Shown: positions 17,908 through 26,855, numbered from the stretch's first letter. The stretch: 61,739 bases of DNA from UBA4416 sp035439445 (GCA_035439445.1 DAORKG010000021.1:1-61739), one strand, 5' to 3'. Notes: generated from the letters alone by a model not told the origin. Numbers and translations: made by a program.

Positions 17908-17999
17908 AAAACGACCGCATAACACTACTTAATCAAACAATTCCATTTAAAAAATTATTTTTATCTAATTAAACCAAATACATCTCGATTACATCATTA

Positions 18000-18806
18000 A
18001 TGAAAACAATTATAAAGTATATATTAACTGCAATTACATTAATAAGCTTGCCTGCCAAAGCTCAATTTAAACCAGTTGAATTAACTGGCAAGATTGGTAA
18101 ATATTCTATTGAAATGTTTATTACTCAATTTGATAAAAAAACTTCACAATTTAAGGGAAGCTATAACTATCAAGGAAAAAAAGTGGGCTTGCAAATAAAA
18201 GGCGAAATAAAGGGAGATTGCATTACCATTGAAGAGTTTTATAAAAACAAAAATACCGGTTCCTTTTACTTATCCAAAGAAGTTGGGGATTCGCTAAAAG
18301 GCTTTTGGAAAGCCGAAAACAAAGATCCTTTAACGGTTTTACTGAAATACAAAAATGTGGAAACAGCAAAACAGCTAGCTCCTAATGATTATATGAGTTT
18401 AAATAAAAACGTATCCAACGACATTGACGGCACTTATAAAGTCGAATACTATTTTGTTAGTGATTTGTTTTATCCGAATATTGAGATCGTATTTAATGGT
18501 GGCACCGCCAATTTTAAAAAGTTAGGCAACGATTCCTTACAATTTTTAATAGAGATGGTATGTGGGCCAACCTCTCACCTGGCTTATGCTAGTGGAAAAG
18601 CCGTAAAAAAAGGAAACGTATATATCTACAAAGCTAATATTTCGGGCGAAGGTGAGAAGTGGTGCGAGATTACTTTTACGTTTAATAATAAAAAAGTAAC
18701 CGCTGTTGCCAACGCTTCTTTTGAATGCGGATTTGGGGCAAGAGCCTATTTAGATCACGAACTCATTAAAGTGAGTAATAAACCTTTATTTGAAAATGAG
18801 AAGTAA
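18000..18806 (+). CDS. Secreted protein of unknown function
   Basis: A 268-residue protein with a signal peptide (MKTIIKYILTAITLISLPAKA). The body is beta-rich with repeated short strands (IGKYSIEMFITQF, SQFKGSYNYQGKKVGLQIKG) followed by a second half with a few cysteines (MVCGPTSHLAYASGKAVKKG, EKWCEITFTF, SFECGFGARAYL). No family was recognised. It appears monocistronic and converges on the thioesterase gene. Confidence 0.6.
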   Translation: MKTIIKYILTAITLISLPAKAQFKPVELTGKIGKYSIEMFITQFDKKTSQFKGSYNYQGKKVGLQIKGEIKGDCITIEEFYKNKNTGSFYLSKEVGDSLKGFWKAENKDPLTVLLKYKNVETAKQLAPNDYMSLNKNVSNDIDGTYKVEYYFVSDLFYPNIEIVFNGGTANFKKLGNDSLQFLIEMVCGPTSHLAYASGKAVKKGNVYIYKANISGEGEKWCEITFTFNNKKVTAVANASFECGFGARAYLDHELIKVSNKPLFENEK

Positions 18807-18833
18807 TTAGGAGTTTTAATTAAACACCAACTA

Positions 18834-19295
18834 TCAATTCAACGTATGTCTTTCTTTTTCTTTGGTAGATTCATCTGCCGTTAATAATCCTTTTCCAAAG
18901 TTTTTTAAACGGTCGTCATAACGTAATTTCACACGCTCAGAGATAGGAATGGCATTACCTTCTTCATCAATGCGCACAAAAGTCATGTTGGTACTGGTTA
19001 CAATTTCTTGTTCACCGGTGTACACATTATGCTTACGCATTTCCATGTATAGTTCTAAGGAAGTATTTCCAAACTTTACCACACGGCCATAAATTTTTAA
19101 AATACTACCAACCTTCACTGCTTTTTTAAATGTCAGCTCATCCACTTTAATAGTTACCATACGAGGAGTATCGCACAACTGAGAGGCATAAGAACCGGCA
19201 GCATCGTCTAATAATGACATGATACGTCCGCCAAACATATTGTTATGTATTCCTAAGTCAAATTCTTTACAGATGTATGTTGTGATGAGTTCCAT
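18834..19295 (-). CDS. Hotdog-fold acyl-CoA thioesterase
   Basis: A 153-residue thioesterase of the YciA/BACH type, hydrolysing acyl-CoA to free acid and CoA. NMFGGRIMSLLDDAAGSYAS contains the conserved G-G-x-x-x-x-x-x-D of the active site, and FKKAVKVGSILKIYGRVVKFG and TSTNMTFVRIDEEGNAIP match the rest of the hotdog core. It lies downstream of cysN after a 118-base spacer carrying a palindromic repeat, so it may be separate from the sulfur operon. Its preferred acyl chain is not evident. Confidence 0.88.
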   Translation of the reverse strand: MELITTYICKEFDLGIHNNMFGGRIMSLLDDAAGSYASQLCDTPRMVTIKVDELTFKKAVKVGSILKIYGRVVKFGNTSLELYMEMRKHNVYTGEQEIVTSTNMTFVRIDEEGNAIPISERVKLRYDDRLKNFGKGLLTADESTKEKERHTLN

Positions 19296-19350
19296 GGGGT
19301 TATTTATGAGTTATGAATGATGAGTTATGAAATGCAATATTAAATAATTT

Positions 19351-19408
19351 CCCGCTGATTTCGAAGATCTCGCTATAAAAATCTGCGATAATGTGCGTCA
19401 TCTGCGGG
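19351..19408. repeat. Palindromic repeat CCCGC...GCGGG
   Basis: Imperfect inverted repeat beginning CCCGCTGATTTCG and ending ATCTGCGGG, lying between the thioesterase gene and cysN. Just beside it, two copies of ATGAGTTATGA occur around 19309-19331. Non-coding spacer element. Confidence 0.6.
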
Positions 19409-19413
19409 ACACA

Positions 19414-20667
19414 TTAATCAATCGTCCCAGCTGCAATCGTATTATTAGTGTTTTCGTTTATTAAAATAAAAGCACCATTGCTACGGTTATCTTTGTAACT
19501 ATCAAAGCTCACAGGTTCTGCTGTTTTAATCAATACCTTGCATATATCATTCAGTTTCATCGCTCCATCGCTCTCCAATGCTTTAAACGAATGAATATCT
19601 ACTTTGCTAATCACTTCTTTTACAACAGCCTTAGTACGGAAAGAGTTTTGCTGTAATAATATTTTTTGTCCGGGTATATAGGCCGCATTGTCCATCCAGC
19701 AAATTGTAGCCGTGATTTCTTTTTCTGTTTTGGGTAAATGCTCTGTTGGCACAATGCTATTGCCACGGCTAATATCTACATCGTCTTTTAAATGTAAAAC
19801 CACCGGTGTATTCGTGTCAACTTTATCTACTTCTTGTTGATTCACTTCAATTTTATCAATCGTGGTTTCAATACCGGATGGTAATATAGTTACCTTTTGT
19901 CCTTTTTGATAAGTACCGCTCACTACCCTACCCGCAAAACCACGGTAATCATGCAAATCATCTGTTTGTGGACGAATGACATATTGCACTTGAAAACGAG
20001 ACAATTCTGTTTGTTTAGCTTCGGCAATTTCAACAGTTTCCAAAAACTCCAATAAAGGTTTTCCTTTATACCAAGTCATTTTATCTGATTTAGTTACTAC
20101 ATTATCGCCAGCCAAGGCACTTGCCGGAATAAAAGACACATCTTTCAGATTTAATTGTTCGGCAAAGGCCAAATACTCTTTTTCAATTTGTTTGTATTTT
20201 TCTTCGGAGTAATCTACCAAATCCATTTTATTAATACATACCAAAATATGCGGTATACCTAATATCGCCGAAATAATGCTATGGCGCTTTGTTTGATCAG
20301 TAATTCCGTTTCGGGCGTCTACTAAGATAATAGCCAAGTTAGCATTAGAAGCTCCGGTGAACATGTTACGTGTGTACTGAATATGCCCGGGAGTATCAGC
20401 TATAATAAACTTACGCTTATCTGTGCTAAAATATTTATACGCCACATCAATGGTAATGCCTTGCTCACGCTCTGCTCTTAAACCATCGGTTAATAATGCT
20501 AAATCAATTTCGGTATTAACGCCGGTAGTTTTACTTTGACGCGTTAATGTTTCGATAATATCTGTTGAGATAGAATTGCTATCGTATAGTAAACGTCCTA
20601 TCAATGTGCTCTTGCCATCATCAACGTTGCCTGCCGTAAAAAAACGTAATAGTTGTATTTGTTCCAT
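19414..20667 (-). CDS. cysN: Sulfate adenylyltransferase subunit 1 (GTPase)
   Basis: The GTP-hydrolysing subunit of ATP sulfurylase, which together with CysD makes adenosine 5'-phosphosulfate from sulfate and ATP. The G domain is complete: GNVDDGKSTLIGRLLYDS (P-loop), DTPGHIQYTRNM (G3) and NKMD (G4), followed by EF-Tu-like beta domains. At 417 residues it has no APS kinase fused behind it. It is the last sulfur gene in the minus-strand series; a 126-base spacer with a long inverted repeat separates it from cysD. Confidence 0.95.
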   Translation of the reverse strand: MEQIQLLRFFTAGNVDDGKSTLIGRLLYDSNSISTDIIETLTRQSKTTGVNTEIDLALLTDGLRAEREQGITIDVAYKYFSTDKRKFIIADTPGHIQYTRNMFTGASNANLAIILVDARNGITDQTKRHSIISAILGIPHILVCINKMDLVDYSEEKYKQIEKEYLAFAEQLNLKDVSFIPASALAGDNVVTKSDKMTWYKGKPLLEFLETVEIAEAKQTELSRFQVQYVIRPQTDDLHDYRGFAGRVVSGTYQKGQKVTILPSGIETTIDKIEVNQQEVDKVDTNTPVVLHLKDDVDISRGNSIVPTEHLPKTEKEITATICWMDNAAYIPGQKILLQQNSFRTKAVVKEVISKVDIHSFKALESDGAMKLNDICKVLIKTAEPVSFDSYKDNRSNGAFILINENTNNTIAAGTID

Positions 20668-20692
20668 TTTATAATCTTTGTTCTATACATAC

Positions 20693-20779
20693 TGATTACG
20701 AATTAGTACGAATATACTAATCTGGGTATAAGAAGCTTAAACAGCTTAGATTCGTATATTCGTATGGGATTCGTAATCA
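20693..20779. repeat. 87-base inverted repeat between cysD and cysN
   Basis: TGATTACGAAT at the left end and ATTCGTAATCA at the right end are exact complements; inside, TACGAATATAC pairs with GTATATTCGTA, and AAGCT/AGCTT close the central loop. It covers most of the spacer and would form a long hairpin in the cysD-cysN transcript. Confidence 0.85.
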
Positions 20780-20793
20780 TAATCATTTGTTCA

Positions 20794-21702
20794 TTAAAAG
20801 TATCCTCCTTTTTTTCTATCCTCCATTGCGGCTTCGCTCACTCTATCATCCATGCGGGTTGCGCCACGCTCACTAATTTTTGCTTCTTTTAATTCTTTGA
20901 TAATATCATCCACTGTATATGCTTCGCTTTCTACGGCTGCGGTACATGTCATATCTCCAACGGTACGGTAACGTACTTTCTTTTTCACGATGACATCTTT
21001 TTCATCAATCGTTACAAATTCGTTCGTGTTCATTAACTGCCCATTTTCCGTTAAGATACATTCGCGTTCGTGTGTAAAATAAATAGAAGGCAATTCAATA
21101 TTTTCACGCTTGATGTAATTCCACACATCCAACTCTGTCCAGTTGCTAATTGGAAATACACGCACGTTTTCGCCTTTATTAATTTTGCCATTATAGATAT
21201 TCCATAACTCAGGGCGTTGCATTTTAGGATCCCATTGTCCAAATTCATCTCTAACTGAAAAAATGCGTTCCTTCGCCCTTGCTTTTTCTTCATCACGACG
21301 CGCACCACCAATACAAGCATCAAATTCAAATTCTTCAATCACATCCAACAAAGTGTATGTTTGTAAACCATTACGGCTTGGGAATTTTCCTTTACCATCT
21401 TGTAATTTTTTTGCTTTGATTGTATCCGCTACATAACGCACAATTAATTTTTCATCCAGCTTCTTGGCTAAATTATCACGGTATGTAATGGCTTCTTCAA
21501 AGTTATGGCCTGTATCTACATGCACTAAGGGAAAAGGAAATTTACCCGGACGAAATGCTTTTAATGCTAAATGCACTAGGCAAATACTATCCTTACCACC
21601 ACTAAATAATAAAGCAGGACGGTCAAACTGACCCGCTACTTCTCGCAGAATATAAATGGCTTCTGCTTCTAATTCATCTAAATAATCTTTTTTATTACTC
21701 AT
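20794..21702 (-). CDS. cysD: Sulfate adenylyltransferase subunit 2
   Basis: The catalytic, PP-loop ATPase subunit of ATP sulfurylase. LLFSGGKDSICLVHLALKAF has the SGGKDS pyrophosphate-binding loop and FPLVHVDTGHNFEEAI the adjacent substrate region; GARRDEEKARAKERIFSVRD is also typical of CysD. The start is placed at 21702 (MSNKKDYLDELEAEAIYILR), giving 302 residues, the usual length. An in-frame extension up to 21762 would translate part of a palindromic repeat and is rejected. It sits between cysH and cysN. Confidence 0.95.
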   Translation of the reverse strand: MSNKKDYLDELEAEAIYILREVAGQFDRPALLFSGGKDSICLVHLALKAFRPGKFPFPLVHVDTGHNFEEAITYRDNLAKKLDEKLIVRYVADTIKAKKLQDGKGKFPSRNGLQTYTLLDVIEEFEFDACIGGARRDEEKARAKERIFSVRDEFGQWDPKMQRPELWNIYNGKINKGENVRVFPISNWTELDVWNYIKRENIELPSIYFTHERECILTENGQLMNTNEFVTIDEKDVIVKKKVRYRTVGDMTCTAAVESEAYTVDDIIKELKEAKISERGATRMDDRVSEAAMEDRKKGGYF

Positions 21703-21721
21703 TATATTTCTCTCTTTTCTA

Positions 21722-21766
21722 CCCTTTGATGCCTTCTCGACTTCGCTCGAAGTGACAATCAAAGGG
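21722..21766. repeat. TCGAG-family half repeat within a CCCTTTGAT hairpin
   Basis: A copy of the dispersed sequence CTCGACTTCGCTCGA followed by AGTGACA, enclosed by CCCTTTGAT (21722-21730) and its exact complement at 21758-21766. It fills the gap between cysH and cysD. Confidence 0.8.
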
Positions 21767-21791
21767 CTATACTATTTACCAATCTTTAATC

Positions 21792-22481
21792 TTACCTACT
21801 ATGTAATCCACATTCTTTTTTATCGTTTTGTTCCCACCACCAACGACCGGCTCTAAAATCTTCTCCCTCTTTAATCGCTCTAGTACAAGGAGCACAACCT
21901 ATACTCACAAAACCTTTATCGTGTAAAGGATTGTAAGGAATATTATGTTTGAAAATATATGCTTTCACTTCTTCTAATGTCCAATTTAAAATCGGATGAA
22001 ACTTTACTATTTGATTAGCCTCGTCCCATTCTACGTTTGGCATATCTTGTCGATTATCCGATTGCTCCGCTCTAATTCCTGTAATCCAAATAGCTTTACC
22101 TTTTAAAGCACGTTTCAATGGTTCTACTTTTCTGATATAACAACACTCTTTTCTATTCTCTAAACTTTCGTAAAAACTTATGGGACCTTTTTCCGAAACT
22201 AATTTTTCTATGGCTTCTGTTTGCGGATATAAAACTTTAATTGGTGTTTTATATCTTTCTAAAGTGCTATTTAATACAGAATACGTTTCATTAAACAAAC
22301 GACCTGTATCTAAGGTAAATACTTCGATAGGTAATTTATTAGAGAAAATAAAGTGTGAAATCACCTGATCTTCGTACCCTAAGCTAGTAGAAAACACAAC
22401 CTTTCCGGGAAATTCTTTTGCCAGAATAGCCAAAGATTCTTCTGGAGATTTTTTGTTTATGAGTTCTTTAATGTTGTTCAT
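21792..22481 (-). CDS. cysH: Assimilatory adenylyl-sulfate (APS) reductase
   Basis: Reduces activated sulfate to sulfite in cysteine synthesis. The PAPS/APS reductase fold is shown by VVFSTSLGYEDQVISHF and VFTLDTGRLFNETY. The pairs RKECCYIRK and GCAPCTRAI are the cysteine ligands of a 4Fe-4S cluster, which mark the APS-using class rather than the cluster-free PAPS enzymes, and the C-terminal ECGLH carries the catalytic cysteine. Length 229. It lies between metZ and cysD in the sulfur region; the absence of an APS kinase domain on CysN agrees with APS being the substrate. Confidence 0.94.
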   Translation of the reverse strand: MNNIKELINKKSPEESLAILAKEFPGKVVFSTSLGYEDQVISHFIFSNKLPIEVFTLDTGRLFNETYSVLNSTLERYKTPIKVLYPQTEAIEKLVSEKGPISFYESLENRKECCYIRKVEPLKRALKGKAIWITGIRAEQSDNRQDMPNVEWDEANQIVKFHPILNWTLEEVKAYIFKHNIPYNPLHDKGFVSIGCAPCTRAIKEGEDFRAGRWWWEQNDKKECGLHSR

Positions 22482-22493
22482 TGTTATCTATTT

Positions 22494-22600
22494 GTCACAT
22501 CGAGTAGAAAATTCTGCTTCTTTGAATTTTCGTATCGAGATGCTTTTCATCACTTCTCGATATAATTTTGCAAGAGACAGGCAAAATCACTCGAAGTGAC
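22494..22600. repeat. TCGAG-family palindromic repeat, long form
   Basis: Starts GTCACATCGAG and ends with its near complement CTCGAAGTGAC. Inside are further TCGAGA and TCTCGAT segments and GATTTTGCCTGTCTCTTGCAAAA-like sequence on the minus strand. It fills the spacer between metZ and cysH. Confidence 0.8.
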
Positions 22601-22610
22601 TGCATTTTAA

Positions 22611-23777
22611 TTATTTTAAAGCTTGTAATAAATCATTTAAAATATCTTCTTTATTTTCTAATCCAATCGAAATACGAATTAAGCCGGGAGTGATTCCTAC
22701 TTTCAATCGTTCTTCTTCGCTTAACTTACAATGTGTTGAGGAAGCGGGATGAGTAGCAATACTTCTGGCATCTCCTAAGTTTGGAGAAATTTTTATCATC
22801 TGTAATTTATCTAAAAACTGCTTTGCTGCTTCGTAACCGCCTTTTACTGTAATGGTAATGATACCTCCACCCGCTTTCATTTGTTTTTTAGCAATAGTAT
22901 GATGTGGATGTGATGGCAAGAATGGATACGACACATTTTCTAATTGTGCATGTCCTTCTAATTTTTGCGCAACATATAAAGCGTTATCACAATGTCTGTC
23001 CATGCGCAAAGCTAAAGTCTCTAAACTCTTGCTTAACACCCATGCATTAAATGGACTCATCGAAGGCCCTGTTAAACGACCGAACAAATAAATATCGTGT
23101 ACTAATTCTTTTTTACCAACTACAATTCCGCCAAGCACACGACCTTGTCCGTCCATATATTTCGTAGCAGAGTGAATTACTAAATCTGCACCATACTTAA
23201 TAGGGTTTTGTAGATATGGTGTTGCAAAACAATTATCAACGATTAATAAGATGTTATGCTTTTTAGCCACAGCGGCTACTAATTCCAAATCAATTAATTC
23301 AATGGCAGGATTAGTTGGTGTTTCTAAATAAATAAATTTTGTTTCAGGCTTTATTAATTTTTCAATTTCGTGAGCATTATTGGTATTGAAATACGAATAA
23401 GAAATATTCCATTTTGGAAAATACTTTGTAAACACGGCATGTGTTGCACCAAACACCGAAGAGCAAGACACCACATGATCTCCTGATTTTAAAAGAGACA
23501 TAAAGGTTGTGAAGATGGCTGCCATACCAGTTGCTGTAGCAAAACCTGCTTCTGCTCCTTCCAGTAAGCAAACCTTATTTATAAACTCACTGGTGTTTGG
23601 ATTTACATAACGAGAGTAAATAAAATCATCCGACTCTTCATTAAAAGCCGCACGCATTTCTTCAGCCGTATCAAATACGAAACTAGACGTTAAAAATAAG
23701 GGAGCTGAGTGCTCATTGTAATCTGTACGTTCTAATTGCGCTCTGATGGCCTGTGTTTCAAATTGTTTATCTTTCAT
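22611..23777 (-). CDS. metZ: O-acyl-homoserine sulfhydrylase (MetZ-type trans-sulfuration enzyme)
   Basis: A 388-residue PLP enzyme of the Cys/Met metabolism family. The PLP lysine lies in LVIHSATKYMDGQGRVLGG, and DLVIHSATKY, YLETPTNPAIELIDL and the C-terminal THPASSTH motif are typical. It would combine an activated homoserine, here acetyl-homoserine made by MetX upstream, with sulfide to give homocysteine. This choice over cystathionine gamma-synthase rests on the direct sulfide-assimilation context and on resemblance to MetZ. Palindromic repeats lie on both sides. Confidence 0.87.
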   Translation of the reverse strand: MKDKQFETQAIRAQLERTDYNEHSAPLFLTSSFVFDTAEEMRAAFNEESDDFIYSRYVNPNTSEFINKVCLLEGAEAGFATATGMAAIFTTFMSLLKSGDHVVSCSSVFGATHAVFTKYFPKWNISYSYFNTNNAHEIEKLIKPETKFIYLETPTNPAIELIDLELVAAVAKKHNILLIVDNCFATPYLQNPIKYGADLVIHSATKYMDGQGRVLGGIVVGKKELVHDIYLFGRLTGPSMSPFNAWVLSKSLETLALRMDRHCDNALYVAQKLEGHAQLENVSYPFLPSHPHHTIAKKQMKAGGGIITITVKGGYEAAKQFLDKLQMIKISPNLGDARSIATHPASSTHCKLSEEERLKVGITPGLIRISIGLENKEDILNDLLQALK

Positions 23778-23794
23778 AATGTGTTATATTGGGT

Positions 23795-23850
23795 GTCAGT
23801 TCGAGCGTAGTCGAGAACCATTAGCGCATCTCGACTACGCTCGATGTGAC
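23795..23850. repeat. TCGAG-family palindromic repeat, full form
   Basis: GTCAGTTCGAGCGTAGTCGA and, after a short loop, its near-perfect complement TCGACTACGCTCGATGTGAC. Nearly identical to the copy at 41633-41686. Located between the OsmC gene and metZ. Confidence 0.9.
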
Positions 23851-23860
23851 AATACTCTTT

Positions 23861-24280
23861 TTAATTCAATGTCACCTTATAAGTAATTTTTGCGGTTGGT
23901 TCTAATGTTTTAGTAACAGAACAGTATTTTTCCATAGATAATTTAACTGCTCTCTCCACTTTATCTTTATCTACATTACCTTTTAAAATAAAATGCACTT
24001 CAATGGTTTTGAATAAAGAATAACCTTCTACACCTACCGGTTCTCTATCTCCATTCACTTCAATCTCTATCGATTCCAACTCTTGTTTTTGTTTTCTCAA
24101 AATAGAAATAATATCAACCGAGCTGCAACCACCTAATGCGGCTAATAATAATTGCATTGGGCGCATACCTTTTCCATTGCCTCCAATTTCTTTGGAACCA
24201 TCCATTAATACCGAATTACCTTCATCGTTTCGGGCTTCGATATTAAAATCTTTATCTATTCGTTTTAAGTTGATTTGCAT
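23861..24280 (-). CDS. OsmC family peroxiredoxin-like protein
   Basis: A 139-residue OsmC/Ohr-fold protein. Two redox cysteines are visible in LLAALGGCSSVDIISIL and MEKYCSVTKTL, the expected positions. Family members reduce organic hydroperoxides or act on sulfur species using thiol chemistry. It lies between the ferredoxin-reductase-like gene and metZ, so a role in protecting against reactive sulfur or peroxides during assimilation is plausible. No specific substrate can be assigned. Confidence 0.88.
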   Translation of the reverse strand: MQINLKRIDKDFNIEARNDEGNSVLMDGSKEIGGNGKGMRPMQLLLAALGGCSSVDIISILRKQKQELESIEIEVNGDREPVGVEGYSLFKTIEVHFILKGNVDKDKVERAVKLSMEKYCSVTKTLEPTAKITYKVTLN

Positions 24281-24317
24281 AAAATAGCTATTGTTTTATC
24301 AGTAAAGATAACCAATT

Positions 24318-25328
24318 TTAAAATTCATTCACTCCATTTACGGTAGTATATTTCATCGTGTACTTTACTCCCGGATTGATGTATTTATAAGCACTATGAC
24401 TCATTAAAGCTGCCTCATGAAATCCACATAAAATCAATTTCAGTTTGTTTTTGTAGGTATTAATATCACCAATAGCATAAACCCCTTCGATATTGGTTGA
24501 ATAGTCGTCGGTATTAACTTCAATGGCATTTTTATCAATATTTAATCCCCAGTTTTCAATAGGTCCTAATTTCGGACTTAAGCCAAATAAAGGAATCAAA
24601 TTATCAGCCTCAATCACTTTCTCTTCCTTGGTTTTAGAGTCAACAACAGTTACATTTTGTAAAACCGTATCTCCACTTACTTTAGTTAAATTGGTATTTA
24701 GCAACAAATCTATTTTACCTTCAGCAGCTAAAGACATCACCTTATTGACGCTATCAGGAGCCCCTCTAAAGGATTCACTACGGTGAACCAATGTTACTTT
24801 TTTAGCCACGTTTGCCAAAAAGATAGTCCAATCTAAAGCACTATCCCCACCTCCGGCAATTACCAAATTCTTATCGCGATAAGCCTCAGGATCTAACACC
24901 ATATAACTTACGCCTTTTCCATTTTCATACTGAACTAAATTCTCAACTTCCGGCTTACGAGGTTCAAAACAGCCTAAGCCTCCTGCAATTACCACAACAG
25001 AGGCGTTAATTTTTGTACCCATGTTAGTTGTTAATACAAAATCTCTTTCACCAATTTTTTCCAACGATTCTATTCTTTCTCCTAAAGTATAAGTAGGATT
25101 AAACGGCTCCGCTTGCTTCACTAAATTATCTACTAATTCTTGAGCTAATACACTAGGGAAACCCGGAATATCATAAATTGGCTTTTTAGGATAAATCTCC
25201 GAAAGTTGTCCTCCTACTTGAGGCAAATAATCAATTAAGTGGCAGCGCATTTTTAAAAGTCCTGCTTCAAAAATGGCAAATAAGCCTACCGGTCCTGCGC
25301 CTATAATGGCGATGTCTGTTGTTATCAT
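24318..25328 (-). CDS. NAD(P)/FAD-dependent oxidoreductase, ferredoxin-NADP reductase-like
   Basis: A 336-residue two-dinucleotide-domain flavoprotein resembling thioredoxin-reductase-like ferredoxin-NADP reductase. IIGAGPVGLFAIFEAG binds FAD and VIAGGGDSALDWTIFLA binds NADPH; the CxxC redox pair of true thioredoxin reductases is missing (the equivalent region reads VNKVMSLAAEG). GVYAIGDINTYKNKLKLILC is the C-terminal FAD motif. Inside the sulfur operon it probably supplies electrons from NADPH, by way of ferredoxin, to the sulfite reductase encoded upstream. That partner assignment is inference from context. Confidence 0.85.
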   Translation of the reverse strand: MITTDIAIIGAGPVGLFAIFEAGLLKMRCHLIDYLPQVGGQLSEIYPKKPIYDIPGFPSVLAQELVDNLVKQAEPFNPTYTLGERIESLEKIGERDFVLTTNMGTKINASVVVIAGGLGCFEPRKPEVENLVQYENGKGVSYMVLDPEAYRDKNLVIAGGGDSALDWTIFLANVAKKVTLVHRSESFRGAPDSVNKVMSLAAEGKIDLLLNTNLTKVSGDTVLQNVTVVDSKTKEEKVIEADNLIPLFGLSPKLGPIENWGLNIDKNAIEVNTDDYSTNIEGVYAIGDINTYKNKLKLILCGFHEAALMSHSAYKYINPGVKYTMKYTTVNGVNEF

Positions 25329-25343
25329 ATGTGTTTTGTTTTT

Positions 25344-25367
25344 GTTCTCGACTTCGCTCGAACTGAC
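25344..25367. repeat. TCGAG-family half repeat
   Basis: Single half copy reading GTTCTCGACTTCGCTCGAAC followed by TGAC, in the gap between the CysG/TSUP fusion gene and the flavoprotein gene. The same unit is repeated at 28404-28427. Confidence 0.85.
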
Positions 25368-25382
25368 ATTAAAAATTAATAA

Positions 25383-26855
25383 TTAAAAAAATAATCGTTT
25401 TAAACTTAATATAATGACTACGATACCAACGAGTATCATAATGCTTTTGGTTGGGATTTTATTAGCGATATAAGCAGCAATGGGTGCTGCTATAACACCT
25501 CCAATAATTAATCCTGCAATGATAGCCCAATGTGTTAATCCTATGATTGTAATAAAAGTTAATGAACTAGCTAACGTAATGAAAAATTCAGCTAGATTCA
25601 CTGACCCAATCGTATATCTGGGATTTCTGCCTCTGGCTATTAAGGTTGAAGACACAATGGGACCCCAACCACCACCACCAATAGAATCTAAAAAACCACC
25701 AACAGCTGCCAAAGGAAAAATACGTTTAATTTTTTGGCGAACATTATCTTTTTTCAATGCTTTAAAAATGATGATAACACCAAGAATTAATGTATATCCC
25801 GAAACTAAAGGCTTAATAATATAATTATACTGTTCAAACGATGATAAAATATATGCGCCTAAAATGGCTCCGATAACACCGGGAATTAATAAACTCTTAA
25901 ATAATTTATTATTCACGTTTCCAAATTTTAAATGCATTAATCCCGATACTCCACTTGTAAATACTTCCGACGCATGTACGCTAGCACTAGATGCCGCAGG
26001 TGTTACACCAAACGACAGCAGGAAGGTTGTGGCTGTTACACCATAAGCCATACCTAAAGCTCCGTCAATCATTTGAGCAGTAAAACCTGCTAGTACATAT
26101 AAAAATATAGAGGAATCAACACTTTGGGTTAATTGATAGGCATAACCTCCTAAAACATCCGGTGGTAAAAAATGTCCTAAAACATAACCTAAAATCAATA
26201 ATAAAGGAATGGATAAACTATAGGTCCAAATGCGTTTTTTACTAATCGCTGTTTCTTTTAACTTTTTTGGGTTAGAAGAAAGAACAGATGTAATGGCATT
26301 CAATTGCTTTACCTTCTCTGTAAAACCACCTGCTAAATAACCACGCACTTTAGTTAGATTTTCCAAAGATTCATTTATCTCAATTGGAAAAGACTCTTCG
26401 AATGTTTCTCTGATGCGTTTGGCAAGTGTTGGTGATTTACCATTGGTTGAAACAGCTATTTTAACATGGCCTTTCTGCACAATAGATCCTAAATAAAAAT
26501 CGCACTGTTCAGGCGTATCAGCCACATTGGCCAAAACATGTTTTTGCTGCGCTAATTGTTTAATCTCTAAACTTGTCTGCTTATTATTAACGGCAACAAT
26601 TACCAAATCAATATCATTCAAATCTGTTTCTTTGAAAGAACGCTGATGAATATTAATAGTATCATTAATACTTTGAATTGCTTTAATTTCATCAGAAATA
26701 TGAGTAGCCACCAAAGTAATTTTTGTAGCAGGGCTATTATTAATAATAGCCGTTACTTTTTCTAATCCTACTTTTCCTCCACCAACAATCAGCACACGAA
26801 AATTTTCGAGTTTTAAAAATACGGGGAATAATTTATTTTGGGTTTCTATATTCAT
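25383..26855 (-). CDS. Fusion: precorrin-2 dehydrogenase/ferrochelatase domain + TSUP permease
   Basis: A 490-residue two-part protein. Residues 1 to about 200 match the N-terminal part of siroheme synthase CysG, which oxidises precorrin-2 and inserts iron: FRVLIVGGGKVGLEKVTAI is the NAD-binding loop. From about residue 211 to the end are 8-9 membrane helices of the TSUP (TauE/SafE) anion-export/import family (LAGFTAQMIDGALGMAYGVT, GGFLDSIGGGGWGPIVSSTL). The two halves would join siroheme production to transport of sulfite or sulfate at the membrane. It overlaps the DUF2490 gene by 4 bases. Direction of transport is not known. Confidence 0.9.
   Translation of the reverse strand: MNIETQNKLFPVFLKLENFRVLIVGGGKVGLEKVTAIINNSPATKITLVATHISDEIKAIQSINDTINIHQRSFKETDLNDIDLVIVAVNNKQTSLEIKQLAQQKHVLANVADTPEQCDFYLGSIVQKGHVKIAVSTNGKSPTLAKRIRETFEESFPIEINESLENLTKVRGYLAGGFTEKVKQLNAITSVLSSNPKKLKETAISKKRIWTYSLSIPLLLILGYVLGHFLPPDVLGGYAYQLTQSVDSSIFLYVLAGFTAQMIDGALGMAYGVTATTFLLSFGVTPAASSASVHASEVFTSGVSGLMHLKFGNVNNKLFKSLLIPGVIGAILGAYILSSFEQYNYIIKPLVSGYTLILGVIIIFKALKKDNVRQKIKRIFPLAAVGGFLDSIGGGGWGPIVSSTLIARGRNPRYTIGSVNLAEFFITLASSLTFITIIGLTHWAIIAGLIIGGVIAAPIAAYIANKIPTKSIMILVGIVVIILSLKRLFF

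Noticed and set aside
21703..21762. Longer N-terminus for CysD
   Set aside because: The extra residues are encoded by a TCGAG-family repeat and precede the usual family start MSNKKDYLDELEAEA.
21722..25367. CRISPR-like array formed by the repeated TCGAG units
   Set aside because: Copies are kilobases apart, palindromic and not separated by regular spacers; no cas genes are present.
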